Assembly: GCA_000752035.1 (NCBI GenBank)
Contig: CCFE01000008.1
Span: forward strand, 1-44,236
Direction: 5' to 3'
DNA from: Bacillus rubiinfantis
GTDB lineage: Bacteria; Bacillota; Bacilli; Bacillales; Cytobacillaceae
Length of the DNA stretch: 44,236 bases
Shown here: piece after piece, positions 1 through 8,055 of the stretch
How the letters are laid out: every line of letters begins with the position of its first letter
Position numbering within the stretch: position 1 is the first letter of the stretch
Notes under the pieces: generated by a model
What the model was told of the DNA's origin: nothing
Database searches by the model: none
Seen by the model: the letters and a program-made list of their open reading frames with translations, nothing else
Translations under genes and position numbers: made by a program

Positions 1-176
1 GAGGTAATCCCCTCATCCGTGACAATTAACACGCTGTCTATTTGATTATTTTTCAACAGCGCAGGCAACTTCATAACACTATTTTCTCCTTGCAACAATT
101 CTGGTTCCCGCCACGATAAGAATCTACTGGCAGCCCGCATTACCTGTTGAAAGCTGCGGCAATACAATTGATACAT
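1..176 (-). CDS. Iron-containing alcohol dehydrogenase, N-terminal part
   Basis: Only the first 58 or so codons are in the window; the gene continues past position 1. It starts at an ATG at 176 preceded by a G-rich Shine-Dalgarno run. The peptide begins MYQLYCRSFQQVMRAA and contains SWREPELLQGENS and VLIVTDEGI, which is the N-terminal pattern of group III iron-dependent alcohol dehydrogenases that reduce aldehydes with NAD(P)H. The metal-binding residues would lie outside the window, so activity cannot be judged. The family call comes from recalled similarity. Confidence 0.7.
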   Translation of the reverse strand, partial: MYQLYCRSFQQVMRAASRFLSWREPELLQGENSVMKLPALLKNNQIDSVLIVTDEGIT

Positions 177-307
177 GGTACCCCCCCTTTTAATTGAACT
201 TTGCTGCTATTTTTTTCGAAAAATTCACAGCAGGCAACAAAAATTTATTATACTTATACAATATTCAAAAAATTATAACATAAAAACAAGTTGAAAAAAT
301 ATTTTTC

Positions 308-333
308 TGTCACAAATCAGTTGTTTATACGAC
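308..333 (+). promoter_or_regulatory. Candidate ECF (SigX-type) promoter
   Basis: TGTCAC (308-313) and CGAC (330-333) are 16 bases apart, 34 bases before the sigma gene start. SigX/SigW-type promoters have a TGTAAC-like -35 and a CGAC/CGTC -10 with about 16-17 bases between. Placed just before an ECF sigma gene, this suggests autoregulation, as is usual for the family. The -35 differs from consensus at one base. Confidence 0.5.
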
Positions 334-366
334 TTATAAGTAAAGAAAAAAGCAGGTGAGGTAGAG

Positions 367-888
367 GTGGAAACAAACAGGCAAGAGCTGCTCATGGACT
401 GGTATGAACAATATTATGATGATATTTATCGATTTATCCTCTATATGATTGGTGATGACCATTGCTGTGAGGATTTGGTGCATGATACGTTTGTCCGTGC
501 TTACATGGGTAGCGGAACTTTTGAACAGCGTTCTTCTATAAAGACCTGGCTGTTCAGCATTGCTAAATTTGTTGTAATCGATGAAATTCGTAAACGACAG
601 CGGAAAAAGCTATTTACTTTTGGGTTGGTGCCTCACAATATCGCTGATAGGGTCAATCTTGAACGACAGATAGAGCAGCGGGAGTTAATACTACAGCTCA
701 TGAGGCAAATTCAAGAACTTAAAACGGAGTACCGTTTAGTCGTTATTTTGAAAAAAATTGAAGAGTGCTCCACAAAAGAAATTGCTGATATTCTCAATTG
801 GTCAGAGACAAAAGTGCGTAAGACTTTGTCTAGAGCGTTACATTCCCTAAGGAAAATGAATGGTATGGAAGGGGGAAATACAAAGTGA
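367..888 (+). CDS. ECF sigma factor, SigX-like
   Basis: A 173-residue RNA polymerase sigma-70 family factor of the extracytoplasmic function type, which redirects RNA polymerase to envelope-stress promoters. Region 2 lies near residues 10-78 (YDDIYRFILYMIG, then a stretch with RSSIKTWLFSIAKFVVIDEIRK) and region 4 near 110-165 (EYRLVVILKKIEECSTKEIA, WSETKVRKTLSRALHSLRK). The region 2 sequence resembles B. subtilis SigX as I recall it. Start is a GTG at 367 behind GAGG. The stop overlaps the start of the following anti-sigma gene by four bases, so the two are translationally coupled. Confidence 0.85.
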   Translation: METNRQELLMDWYEQYYDDIYRFILYMIGDDHCCEDLVHDTFVRAYMGSGTFEQRSSIKTWLFSIAKFVVIDEIRKRQRKKLFTFGLVPHNIADRVNLERQIEQRELILQLMRQIQELKTEYRLVVILKKIEECSTKEIADILNWSETKVRKTLSRALHSLRKMNGMEGGNTK

Positions 889-1784
889 AAAAAATCTTCG
901 ATGAACAGTGGCATGTTCTTCAACAGGTTAAATCAACTGCTACGCAAAAAACGGCTGTTAGGGAGCGAATCTTGCATTCAATCCAACAACCAGCCGAAAG
1001 AAGGACGAAACACGCTTATCTATGGCAAAGCGGCTTCGCTTTCTGTTTACTGTTATTGATTTTTGGCGGTTTTATGTTTTATTTACTGCAAGACACCACA
1101 AAAGAGCAGTCGTCTAATGCTAAAATCCCTACAGGAGAGCTATTTACCTGGAATTTAGCAAATGTGTCCAGCAAAAAAGAAGGTGAAGCATTTATTCTTT
1201 ATCGGAAGCAGGAACAAGTTGGCCTTGTTAGGAAAGTGTCAAAACAACAAATGGACGAGACAATAGCCACTAAACCGATGTTTGTCAATCAGGAACTTCA
1301 GAACTTTCCTTATCAAACCTTTATGTATATTGAACACGTTAAAATGGAAAAGGTCTCTGTCCGCTACTATTTCTATATACTAATTGATAAAAACGAATTT
1401 CTTGAGTTTACTTTTGACTATCCAAAATTGGAATACGCCGACATTTTTCGGGCAATGTCCACTTTAGAAATAAACGGAAAAAAAGCCTATCATCACGACA
1501 AACCGCTGTATGTTACACATGGATACGGCACGATGATTTTCCCGGTTGATCTAAAACCAGTGTCAATTTCTACGTTTACTAAAGAATACAAGTGGGAGAG
1601 TGCCTCTTTTGGCGCATATCAACAGTATGTGAAAAAAATCCAGAATGGAGTTTGGAAACAACAAGCTAGCAGCGGAGCAAAGCATACGTTTATTTCTTAC
1701 GATGGCAATGAAGTAGTAACGATTACCTTGAAAGGGAAAACATTAACGTACACCTTCTCATATCCGAACCAAGATCAACAATAA
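885..1784 (+). CDS. Membrane anti-sigma factor (partner of the preceding ECF sigma)
   Basis: 299 residues. A short cytoplasmic N-terminus (about 1-45) is followed by one membrane segment (about 47-68, WQSGFAFCLLLLIFGGFMFY) and a large, basic extracytoplasmic domain. This is the single-pass layout of RsiX-type anti-sigma factors, which hold the sigma factor at the membrane until an envelope signal frees it. The GTG start at 885 sits in a GTGA overlap with the sigma stop. No zinc-binding HxxxCxxC motif is visible. Assignment rests mainly on gene order and topology; the outer domain has no motif I recognise. Confidence 0.7.
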   Translation: MKKIFDEQWHVLQQVKSTATQKTAVRERILHSIQQPAERRTKHAYLWQSGFAFCLLLLIFGGFMFYLLQDTTKEQSSNAKIPTGELFTWNLANVSSKKEGEAFILYRKQEQVGLVRKVSKQQMDETIATKPMFVNQELQNFPYQTFMYIEHVKMEKVSVRYYFYILIDKNEFLEFTFDYPKLEYADIFRAMSTLEINGKKAYHHDKPLYVTHGYGTMIFPVDLKPVSISTFTKEYKWESASFGAYQQYVKKIQNGVWKQQASSGAKHTFISYDGNEVVTITLKGKTLTYTFSYPNQDQQ

Positions 1785-1888
1785 CAGCATCTTTACTCGC
1801 CTTTAGCCAAACCTAAGGAGAATTTTTTTGAAAAAACGATTCTAAACTGTAGTAGAATGAGTTGAATAGGGAAATAGGGGGCCGTCAA

Positions 1889-2431
1889 ATGTTTCTATAT
1901 AAAATTGCTGACGAAGTATCTTTAAAATTGATTGAATTACAAGATGCAGAACAACTTTACAAACTAACTGACAAATCAAGAGCTTACTTGCGTGAATGGC
2001 TGCCATGGCTTGATAGGACGACAAGGATTGAGGATACGAAAGGATATATTCAAGGCTGTTTACAAGCTTATGCCGATAATAAAGGACTATTTGCTGTTAT
2101 ACTGTTCAAAGGAGAAATTGCTGGTGTGGTGAGCTTCAACAGCATCGACTGGGGAAATAAAACGGCTCAAATTGGCTATTGGCTCGATGAGGAATTTCAA
2201 GGAAACGGAATCATGACCAAGGCTGTTAAAGCGCTGGTTGATTATGCTTTTTCCGAGTATAAACTCAATAAGGTGGAGATTCATGCTGCAGTCGAAAATC
2301 AAAAAAGCAGAAGCATTCCCGAACGATTGGGTTTTGTCCGCGAAGGAAGAATCAGAGAGGCAGAATGGCTGTATGATCATTATGTTGATCATTACGTTTA
2401 TGGTATGCTGACGAGGGAATGGCGGAAATAA
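1889..2431 (+). CDS. GNAT N-acetyltransferase, RimL/YdaF type
   Basis: A 180-residue acetyl-CoA-dependent N-acetyltransferase of the RimJ/RimL group, which acetylates ribosomal proteins or other amines. Visible features are the N-terminal REWLPWLD segment, the beta-strand IGYWLDEEFQGNGIMTKAV with the acetyl-CoA pyrophosphate loop, and NQKSRSIPERLGFVREG near the C-terminus. The ATG at 1889 is preferred over an upstream in-frame TTG at 1862 because AGGGGG lies eight bases ahead of it. The length matches B. subtilis YdaF. The real substrate is unknown. Confidence 0.85.
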   Translation: MFLYKIADEVSLKLIELQDAEQLYKLTDKSRAYLREWLPWLDRTTRIEDTKGYIQGCLQAYADNKGLFAVILFKGEIAGVVSFNSIDWGNKTAQIGYWLDEEFQGNGIMTKAVKALVDYAFSEYKLNKVEIHAAVENQKSRSIPERLGFVREGRIREAEWLYDHYVDHYVYGMLTREWRK

Positions 2432-2488
2432 ACGAGGCGAGTCTAGCTTATCGCTGATATATTTCAATTTTCGCCGATAAAATATATC

Positions 2489-2530
2489 TACACAAAAAGC
2501 ATCTGCTTACAAACAGATGCTTTTTGTCGT
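2489..2530. terminator. Bidirectional terminator between rimL-like and coat gene
   Basis: ACAAAAAGCATCTG (2492-2505) and CAGATGCTTTTTGT (2514-2527) form a perfect 14-bp stem with an 8-base loop and T runs in both directions, lying between two convergent genes. Confidence 0.85.
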
Positions 2531-2547
2531 TAGCAGTACAATACCTC

Positions 2548-2895
2548 TTATTGATACGGAAATTGTGAAGAATAGCTGCTAAATTGCTGGTAAGCCTGGT
2601 CAATCTTTTGCTGTTCTTCAGCCTCAAGCTTATACCAGCCATTTTTAAACATTAATTCATACAGTTCACGGCAGCTCTGGTGTGTTTCTTGTAAAATTTG
2701 CACCATATCGTCATGTAGCTGTTGGTGGCTGGCTTCGCGGACGGCAATATTTAAGCTATCCGTGATATACTTACATGTGCTCAGTCCATCATTGACAAAA
2801 TCACGGTCATTCATTTCTGGACTTTTTACTTTTGGCAATTGGCCCGTTTGCGGATTGGCAATTTTACTTTGATTTTGTGATTGCTGATTTTGCAT
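2548..2895 (-). CDS. CotF-family spore coat protein
   Basis: 115 residues with a Gln/Asn-rich N-terminus and a helical core: NDRDFVNDGLSTCKYITDSL, then a second helix pair with HQQLHDDMVQILQETHQSCRELYELMFKNGWYKLEAEE. This matches the coat F family of small, ferritin-like helical proteins deposited on Bacillus spores. The ending FPYQ is tyrosine/glutamine-rich, as in many coat proteins. It lies 22 bases behind another coat-type gene on the same strand, so the two probably form a sporulation operon. Confidence 0.8.
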   Translation of the reverse strand: MQNQQSQNQSKIANPQTGQLPKVKSPEMNDRDFVNDGLSTCKYITDSLNIAVREASHQQLHDDMVQILQETHQSCRELYELMFKNGWYKLEAEEQQKIDQAYQQFSSYSSQFPYQ

Positions 2896-2917
2896 ATCAA
2901 ACCCTCCATCCTCATGT

Positions 2918-3208
2918 TTAATGCTGTGTCTGTTGTGAATTTTGAATACTGTTCATTACCGGGGCATTATCTACTTGCAGGTGAGTGAGCAACCGCTGAT
3001 AATGATTTTGGTGCATCTGCCCAGCCTTTTCTAACGCCTGTTTAATCTCCGGATTCGTCGCGTGCTCGGCAAGAAAATGAAATTTTTTAAATGCCAATAG
3101 TTCCCAAGATAAGGCATCCTTTAAATACATTAAATCCTTTGTCGTAATTGCCCGCGGCGGGGTTGGAAATGGAACTTGATTTTGGTCCATTTGATGATCC
3201 ATTTGCAT
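2918..3208 (-). CDS. Small spore-coat-associated protein (YraG-like)
   Basis: 96 residues. The core AITTKDLMYLKDALSWELLAFKKFHFLAEHATNPEI followed by KAGQMHQNHYQRLLTHLQ predicts two helices with Glu and His residues in ferritin-like positions. It resembles the small partners of CotF-like proteins (YraG/YraF in B. subtilis). The N-terminus MQMDHQMDQNQ and the C-terminus are low-complexity Gln-rich. The ribosome site AGGAAGGAG is strong. First gene of a likely two-gene operon with the CotF-like gene. The function is inferred from family and neighbour. Confidence 0.65.
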   Translation of the reverse strand: MQMDHQMDQNQVPFPTPPRAITTKDLMYLKDALSWELLAFKKFHFLAEHATNPEIKQALEKAGQMHQNHYQRLLTHLQVDNAPVMNSIQNSQQTQH

Positions 3209-3232
3209 AGTTAAAAAACTCCTTCCTATTAC

Positions 3233-3247
3233 GATTGACTATCAATC
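3233..3247. promoter_or_regulatory. Short palindrome upstream of coat operon
   Basis: GATTGA-CTA-TCAATC is a perfect 6-bp inverted repeat just upstream of the coat operon ribosome site. It could be an operator for a sporulation regulator, but no known consensus was matched. Confidence 0.25.
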
Positions 3248-3407
3248 ATAGAGTGTTCTTTTCACTTGCCAAATATGTAACTTCTTAACGAAATGTGTGA
3301 GATATGTTAAATTTCTAAGACTTTTGCAGTATTTAAGAAATATTCATCGAAAAATATCGAATTGACATGTATAATACTTACTTGAGCAATCTTTTTTAAA
3401 GGAGTGA

Positions 3408-3800
3408 ATGAGAATAATGGAATGGACGTTAGCTATATTATTTGCTATTTCAATTGTGCTGCTGCTAATATCAATGACATCAAACGGCAAAGCGGCCAAA
3501 AAAGAAAAAAATGAAATTGATATGGTCCATATGTCATTGATGAAAGAAATTAATGATTTGCAAACGGCATTACGGAACATGGAATTAGACCTTGAAGTAG
3601 TAGCAAAAGAAGCAGGCGTACAACTTTCTGCAGAAGAAAAACTGTTTATGCGTGAAATCCTTGACTTATATAAACGGAAGTATTCAATTGAAAGCATAGC
3701 CGAAATGAAAAAGGTATCTGTAAGCAAAATTGAACAATTGTTAACTCCCCATCTGGCAGCTAAGGATGAAAGGAGAAAGGTAGTAAATGAAAATGAGTAA
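3408..3800 (+). CDS. Hypothetical single-pass membrane protein with coiled coil
   Basis: 130 residues that I cannot assign to a named family. A hydrophobic N-terminal segment (about residues 4-22, MEWTLAILFAISIVLLLISM) should anchor it in the membrane. A charged, probably coiled-coil stretch follows (about 30-70), and then a helix-turn-helix-like segment KRKYSIESIAEMKKVSVSKI near 96-115. An alternative ATG at 3417 is possible: AAAGGAG lies only 3 bases before the first ATG but 12 before the second. It overlaps the next gene by 14 bases, so both are probably co-translated. Confidence 0.6.
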   Translation: MRIMEWTLAILFAISIVLLLISMTSNGKAAKKEKNEIDMVHMSLMKEINDLQTALRNMELDLEVVAKEAGVQLSAEEKLFMREILDLYKRKYSIESIAEMKKVSVSKIEQLLTPHLAAKDERRKVVNENE

Positions 3801-4281
3801 ATTAAACAGTTTTGCTGCAGGAATTCTGATTGCGACGACAATTAGCGGTGCTGTCTATCTTTTCAGTGATCATGATTCCACGTCAAAAGCTGTTGAACCA
3901 AAAGTGAAAACTGCGGAAAAAGTGGAACTAACTGAAACCGAGATGAAGGACAAACTTACAGCTGGTGGTTTTGTCATACAGCCAAAAGCTGATTATGATA
4001 AAGCCCTTGCTGATGCGAAAGCGGAAGGTCAAAAATCTGCTGCCGCTACGAATCAATCTAATCAAAAGGTAGTTTATCGCACTGTCATCCGTGTAACTCA
4101 AGGGATGACGAGTATCGATGTTGGCAAAATGCTTGTTAAAGCCAAAATTATTAAAGGCAGTGCCTTTGATTTTTCCCAAGCAGTAGAAAAGAAAAAGGTC
4201 GAAAACAAATTACGCCCTGGCACTTTTACAGTTGACAGTGGTATGACTAGAGATCAAGTCATCGCAGCAATATTTAAATAA
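3787..4281 (+). CDS. Short MltG/YceG-like membrane protein
   Basis: 164 residues: a membrane or signal segment at about 6-27 (LNSFAAGILIATTISGAVYL), a polar linker rich in Ala/Lys/Glu, then a C-terminal module (VIRVTQGMTSIDVGKMLVKA to RPGTFTVDSGMTRDQVIAAI) resembling the LysM-like lead domain of the endolytic transglycosylase MltG. The catalytic MltG domain is absent, so this is not a full transglycosylase. It may bind glycan or regulate cell wall synthesis. It overlaps the preceding membrane gene. A second start at 3793 is possible. Confidence 0.65.
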   Translation: MKMSKLNSFAAGILIATTISGAVYLFSDHDSTSKAVEPKVKTAEKVELTETEMKDKLTAGGFVIQPKADYDKALADAKAEGQKSAAATNQSNQKVVYRTVIRVTQGMTSIDVGKMLVKAKIIKGSAFDFSQAVEKKKVENKLRPGTFTVDSGMTRDQVIAAIFK

Positions 4282-4289
4282 AAATTTTT

Positions 4290-4334
4290 TAAAAAGACAC
4301 TTAGCGAATTTATGTTCGTAAGTGTCTTTTTTTA
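4290..4334. terminator. Terminator, MltG-like gene and punA
   Basis: AAAAAGACACTTA (4291-4303) pairs with TAAGTGTCTTTTT (4319-4331) between convergent genes. T tracts on both sides allow use in either direction. Confidence 0.85.
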
Positions 4335-4336
4335 GC

Positions 4337-5155
4337 TTACAACTCTTCTACGATTCCTTTTACTAAATTAACGAATTTTTCACGTACTTTACCGGCCACT
4401 TCAATCACTTCATCATGGCTTAATGGCTGATCCAGAATACCACTTGCCATGTTTGTCAAGCAGGAAATTCCTAAGGCACTTATGCCTGCATGCGCAGCCA
4501 CAATCGCTTCAGGAACTGTGGACATTCCAACGGCATCGGCACCTAGAGTGCGAATCATGCGAATTTCCGCTGGTGTTTCATAAGTGGGTCCGCTCCACCA
4601 GGCATAAACACCTTGTTGCAGTGTCATCCCTTGCTTAGCAGCAACTTCTAATGCCTTTTGACGCAATTCTGGGTGATAGGCTTTCGAAAGGTCAGGGAAG
4701 CGTGTCCCGAGTTCAGGATTATTCCGGCCAATGAGAGGATTGGCTCCAACCAAATTAATATGGTCAGTAATTAGCATTAAGTCTCCTGGTGTAAAGTTCG
4801 TATTCACTGCGCCACATGCATTGGTAATGATTAAATTTTCAACACCAATGGCTTTTAACACGCGCACCGGGAAGGTTACTTCATCAAGTGAGAAGCCTTC
4901 ATAATAATGAAACCGCCCTTTCATGGCTACAACCGTTTTTCCCTTTAGTTGACCTATCACCATTTCATTCGCATGGCCGATAGCCTCAGATTTTGCAAAG
5001 TGGGGAATCTCGCTATAGGGAATAGTGACAGGGTTTTCAATTTCGTCTGCCAGCATACCTAAGCCAGATCCAAGTATCATCCCAATTGTCGGCCGAGCAT
5101 CGGTTTTACTAAATATGTAATTTTTTGCTTCAAGGATATCATGTAGTTCATGCAT
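4337..5155 (-). CDS. punA: Purine nucleoside phosphorylase
   Basis: 272 residues, the usual length of the trimeric PNP family. It splits (deoxy)guanosine and inosine with phosphate to free base and (deoxy)ribose-1-phosphate in cytosolic purine salvage. Motifs: the phosphate loop ILGSGLG near residue 29, GRFHYYEG near 81-88, NACGAVN near 114-120, and the family signature GPTYETPAEIRM near 190, followed by GADAVGMSTVPE. The ATG follows AGGAGG by eight bases. It stands alone here. B. subtilis PupG is the likely ortholog. Confidence 0.93.
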   Translation of the reverse strand: MHELHDILEAKNYIFSKTDARPTIGMILGSGLGMLADEIENPVTIPYSEIPHFAKSEAIGHANEMVIGQLKGKTVVAMKGRFHYYEGFSLDEVTFPVRVLKAIGVENLIITNACGAVNTNFTPGDLMLITDHINLVGANPLIGRNNPELGTRFPDLSKAYHPELRQKALEVAAKQGMTLQQGVYAWWSGPTYETPAEIRMIRTLGADAVGMSTVPEAIVAAHAGISALGISCLTNMASGILDQPLSHDEVIEVAGKVREKFVNLVKGIVEEL

Positions 5156-5450
5156 GTTTTGTTCCTCCTAAACGTACTGGTTACCATTAATTTGCTAAAA
5201 GATCTAGCCTGCTATTCCTTAAAGAAATTTATGGACAATAGAAGTGTAGTAGATTGTTACCCCAAAGTAAACAGTCTTACAAGAGATTGTAGTCAAATTA
5301 GTATATTTTTTGAACAATGATTAAATAAACAGGTAGAGTTGCCTCACATCACGAAATAGTCAATGTATGAATATTTTTGCAAAATCTCTAAAATCTACCT
5401 ATCTGCCCACTGCTGTTAAGTTGGAATAAGTATGAGGAGTGTGGAGTATC
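5156..5450. other. Intergenic region between punA and the Lon-like gene
   Basis: About 295 bases with no open frame of note. It must carry the divergent promoters of punA and the protease gene. An AGGTAGA (5331-5337) / TCTACCT (5394-5400) inverted repeat is present but widely spaced. No riboswitch-like structure was recognised. Confidence 0.4.
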
Positions 5451-7877
5451 ATGAAAGCGATAGAAATTAAGGATGTCCTGTCCACTCATCGTTTGCCACC
5501 ATCTAAGCTTCAAGCCAAGTGCGATCCACTACAATTCCCGTTTGAAACAACCAAAGAACTAGATCAACTTCCAAATGAAATGATTGGTCAGGAACGCGCA
5601 GTAAAAGCGATGGAATTTGGTTTATCAGTAGAACAGACAGGCTATAATTTGTTCGTGGTTGGTCCGAGCGGGACAGGAAGGATGACCCACACGCTTGATA
5701 GTGTCGCTAAAATTGCGAAGAATCGAGCGGTACCGTCCGATTATTGTTATGTATTTAATTTCGAAAATCCTAATCAGCCATTGGTTATTTCTTTACCAGC
5801 AGGGCAAGGCATTGAGTTTCAACGCAAAATGGAGGCGTTGTTAATCAATATTGAACGTGAACTCCGCTCTACATTCGCAGGTGAAATATTTGAAAAGAAA
5901 AAACAGTTCATATTAAACAGTTTCCGTGAAAAAGTAGAGTATTTATGGGAGGAAGTGAAGGCGTTTGCATTACGCAAAGGTTATTACCTAGAACGAACAC
6001 CTGCTGGGGTTAATACGTTCCCAATGCGTGATGGCAAACCAATTGACAGAAAAGAATTCAGCCAGCTCCCTGATGATGAAAGGGAACTCTTTTTACAAAA
6101 TGAAAAACAAGTGGGTGAAAAAGTTCGCGACACCTTTTACCAAATACGAAAGATTGATGAGCAATTATCAAAAAGCATCGACCAATTTATGCGTCAATCT
6201 GCTTCTGATGCCATTGTTCATTTATTTAAACCGTTAAAAGAATTCTATCAAAATGCGGCAAAGGTAATAGGCTATCTCGAGGCATTATTTCATGACGTCG
6301 TTATCCATTATTCGTTGTTTTTAGCAGATGATGTGGAACAGAGTAATAATATAATGAATGCACTTGCCGGTTCTAAGGAGGAGCAGCTTCATCGCTATAC
6401 CGTTAATTTATTTGTCAATCATCGCAGCTTATGTGGTGCACCAGTCATTTACGAGACCAATCCGAGCTACCACAATCTGTTTGGAAAAGTAGAATATCGC
6501 GGCTCACTTGGCAGCTGGGTTACTGATTTCACTCATATTAAGCCAGGCGTACTGCATTTAGCAAATGGCGGTTATGTAATTCTTCAAGCGGCAGAATTAC
6601 TTCAGGAGCCGTATGTTTGGACGCAACTGAAACGTTCACTGCAAACAAGAAAAATACAAATTGAAAATCTTTATGAAGAAAAAGGCGTTTTTCCCACAAG
6701 CGGAATCAAGCCGGAGCCGATTCCCCTAAATATTAAAGTGATTATCATTGGGTCTTACTATTTATATGAAATGCTTGCTAATTACGATGAAGATTTCCAT
6801 AAACTGTTTAAAGTAAAAGTAGAATATGACACGGTCATGGAAAAGACAGAGGAAAACAGCCTTAAAATGGCACGATATATACAAAAATACGCAGAAGTAG
6901 AAGGGCTGCTCCCGTTTCATCGTCGTGCTGTTGCCAAGGTAATTGATTATAGTTCAAGGCTAGTGGAGGACCAAACAAAGCTTTCGACACGATTTCAGGA
7001 GATCACCAAAGTACTCGTAGAATCAAGTTATTGGGCAAAAAAGGAACAAGCACCTGTGGTAGATGATTATCATATTGAGAAGGCAATCTCTGAAAAAGTG
7101 CTACGCTCTAACCTGATTGCTGAGAAATATCGAGAAATGATTACGAAGGGCGTCATTATGGTTGATACAGATGGCTATCATGTTGGCCAAATCAACGGAC
7201 TGGCCGTCATGGGGACACGCGATTCAACATTTGGGATTCCGACGAAAATAACGGCCCAAACCTATGTTGGCAAAAGCGGCATTATAAATATCGAGAGAGA
7301 AAGTTCACTCAGCGGACAGATTCATAATAAAGGCATGATGATTTTAACTGGATTTTTATCAGGTCAATTTGCCAAAAATCGTCCGATTCCATTGTCCGCA
7401 AGCATCACCTTTGAACAAACCTATTCGTTGATTGATGGTGACAGCGCATCCAGTACCGAATTATATGTGCTGCTGTCATCGTTGGCAGAGGTCCCGATTT
7501 ACCAAGGAATTGCCGTTACCGGCTCCGTAAACCAATGGGGTGAAATTCAACCTATCGGAGGTGTAAATGAGAAAATTGAAGGGTTCTATCATGTTTGTCA
7601 TACCCAAGGGCTGACAGGGCAACAAGGGGTCATTATTCCGCGTCAAAATATTGAGAATTTGATGCTAGCAGATGATGTAGTTGCAGCAGTAGGGAGGAGA
7701 GAATTCCATATTTGGGCTATCGATCATATTGCTGAAGGAATCGAGATCTTAACCGGAATAAACGCCGGATATATCCGCAATGAAAATGGCCAATTTTCGC
7801 CAGAGACAATTTTTGCAAAGGTAGAAGAGCGATTTTCACAGATGTACGCAAGTATGGAAAAGATGAAGGGGAGATAG
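5451..7877 (+). CDS. Lon-like ATP-dependent protease (AAA_32/LonB-type)
   Basis: 808 residues from the ATG at 5451 (GGAG four bases ahead; an in-frame GTG at 5439 is less likely). An N-terminal ATPase region carries GPSGTGR at residues 71-77, where the usual Walker A lysine is replaced by arginine. A long helical insertion covers about 140-330. The C-terminal Lon protease domain has the catalytic dyad: Ser665 in DGDSASS and Lys708 in GGVNEKIEG, 43 residues apart as in classical Lon. It probably degrades regulatory or damaged cytosolic proteins. It differs from canonical LonA in lacking the N-terminal substrate domain. No operon partner. Confidence 0.85.
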   Translation: MKAIEIKDVLSTHRLPPSKLQAKCDPLQFPFETTKELDQLPNEMIGQERAVKAMEFGLSVEQTGYNLFVVGPSGTGRMTHTLDSVAKIAKNRAVPSDYCYVFNFENPNQPLVISLPAGQGIEFQRKMEALLINIERELRSTFAGEIFEKKKQFILNSFREKVEYLWEEVKAFALRKGYYLERTPAGVNTFPMRDGKPIDRKEFSQLPDDERELFLQNEKQVGEKVRDTFYQIRKIDEQLSKSIDQFMRQSASDAIVHLFKPLKEFYQNAAKVIGYLEALFHDVVIHYSLFLADDVEQSNNIMNALAGSKEEQLHRYTVNLFVNHRSLCGAPVIYETNPSYHNLFGKVEYRGSLGSWVTDFTHIKPGVLHLANGGYVILQAAELLQEPYVWTQLKRSLQTRKIQIENLYEEKGVFPTSGIKPEPIPLNIKVIIIGSYYLYEMLANYDEDFHKLFKVKVEYDTVMEKTEENSLKMARYIQKYAEVEGLLPFHRRAVAKVIDYSSRLVEDQTKLSTRFQEITKVLVESSYWAKKEQAPVVDDYHIEKAISEKVLRSNLIAEKYREMITKGVIMVDTDGYHVGQINGLAVMGTRDSTFGIPTKITAQTYVGKSGIINIERESSLSGQIHNKGMMILTGFLSGQFAKNRPIPLSASITFEQTYSLIDGDSASSTELYVLLSSLAEVPIYQGIAVTGSVNQWGEIQPIGGVNEKIEGFYHVCHTQGLTGQQGVIIPRQNIENLMLADDVVAAVGRREFHIWAIDHIAEGIEILTGINAGYIRNENGQFSPETIFAKVEERFSQMYASMEKMKGR

Positions 7878-7918
7878 TGGTTTAGGACAAGAGGGGTTTC
7901 TGGATTTTTTACGAAGAC

Positions 7919-7954
7919 AGCCACCAAGTTTTTAGAGCTTGGTGGCGTTATTTT
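7919..7954 (+). terminator. Terminator of the Lon-like gene
   Basis: GCCACCAAG (7920-7928) pairs with CTTGGTGGC (7938-7946), loop of nine bases, followed by a T-rich tail. It lies 42 bases after the protease stop. Confidence 0.75.
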
Positions 7955-7956
7955 AT

Positions 7957-8055
7957 CCCGCTTTAACAGACAGTAGACCCACTTTAAGATTACGAGCCTA
8001 TAAGGAATTTAGTTGGGGGATCAAGAAAACCTCACTGATGGAAGTTTCACTTTAT
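7957..8055. repeat. Dispersed repeat, copy A (long form)
   Basis: Begins CCCGCTTTAACAGACAGTAG and ends CACTGATGGAAGTTTCACTT plus TAT. The same two blocks are present at 23688-23736 and 27593-27638, where they are contiguous. Here about 48 extra bases separate them. The final block overlaps the stop codon of the acidic surface protein on the minus strand. Confidence 0.65.

Noticed and set aside
3362..3375. TTGACA next to TATAAT upstream of the 3408 gene as a promoter
   Set aside because: Only two bases separate them; no suitable -35 lies 17 bases before the TATAAT.
5156..5438. Purine riboswitch upstream of punA
   Set aside because: No three-way junction pattern or conserved riboswitch core could be seen.
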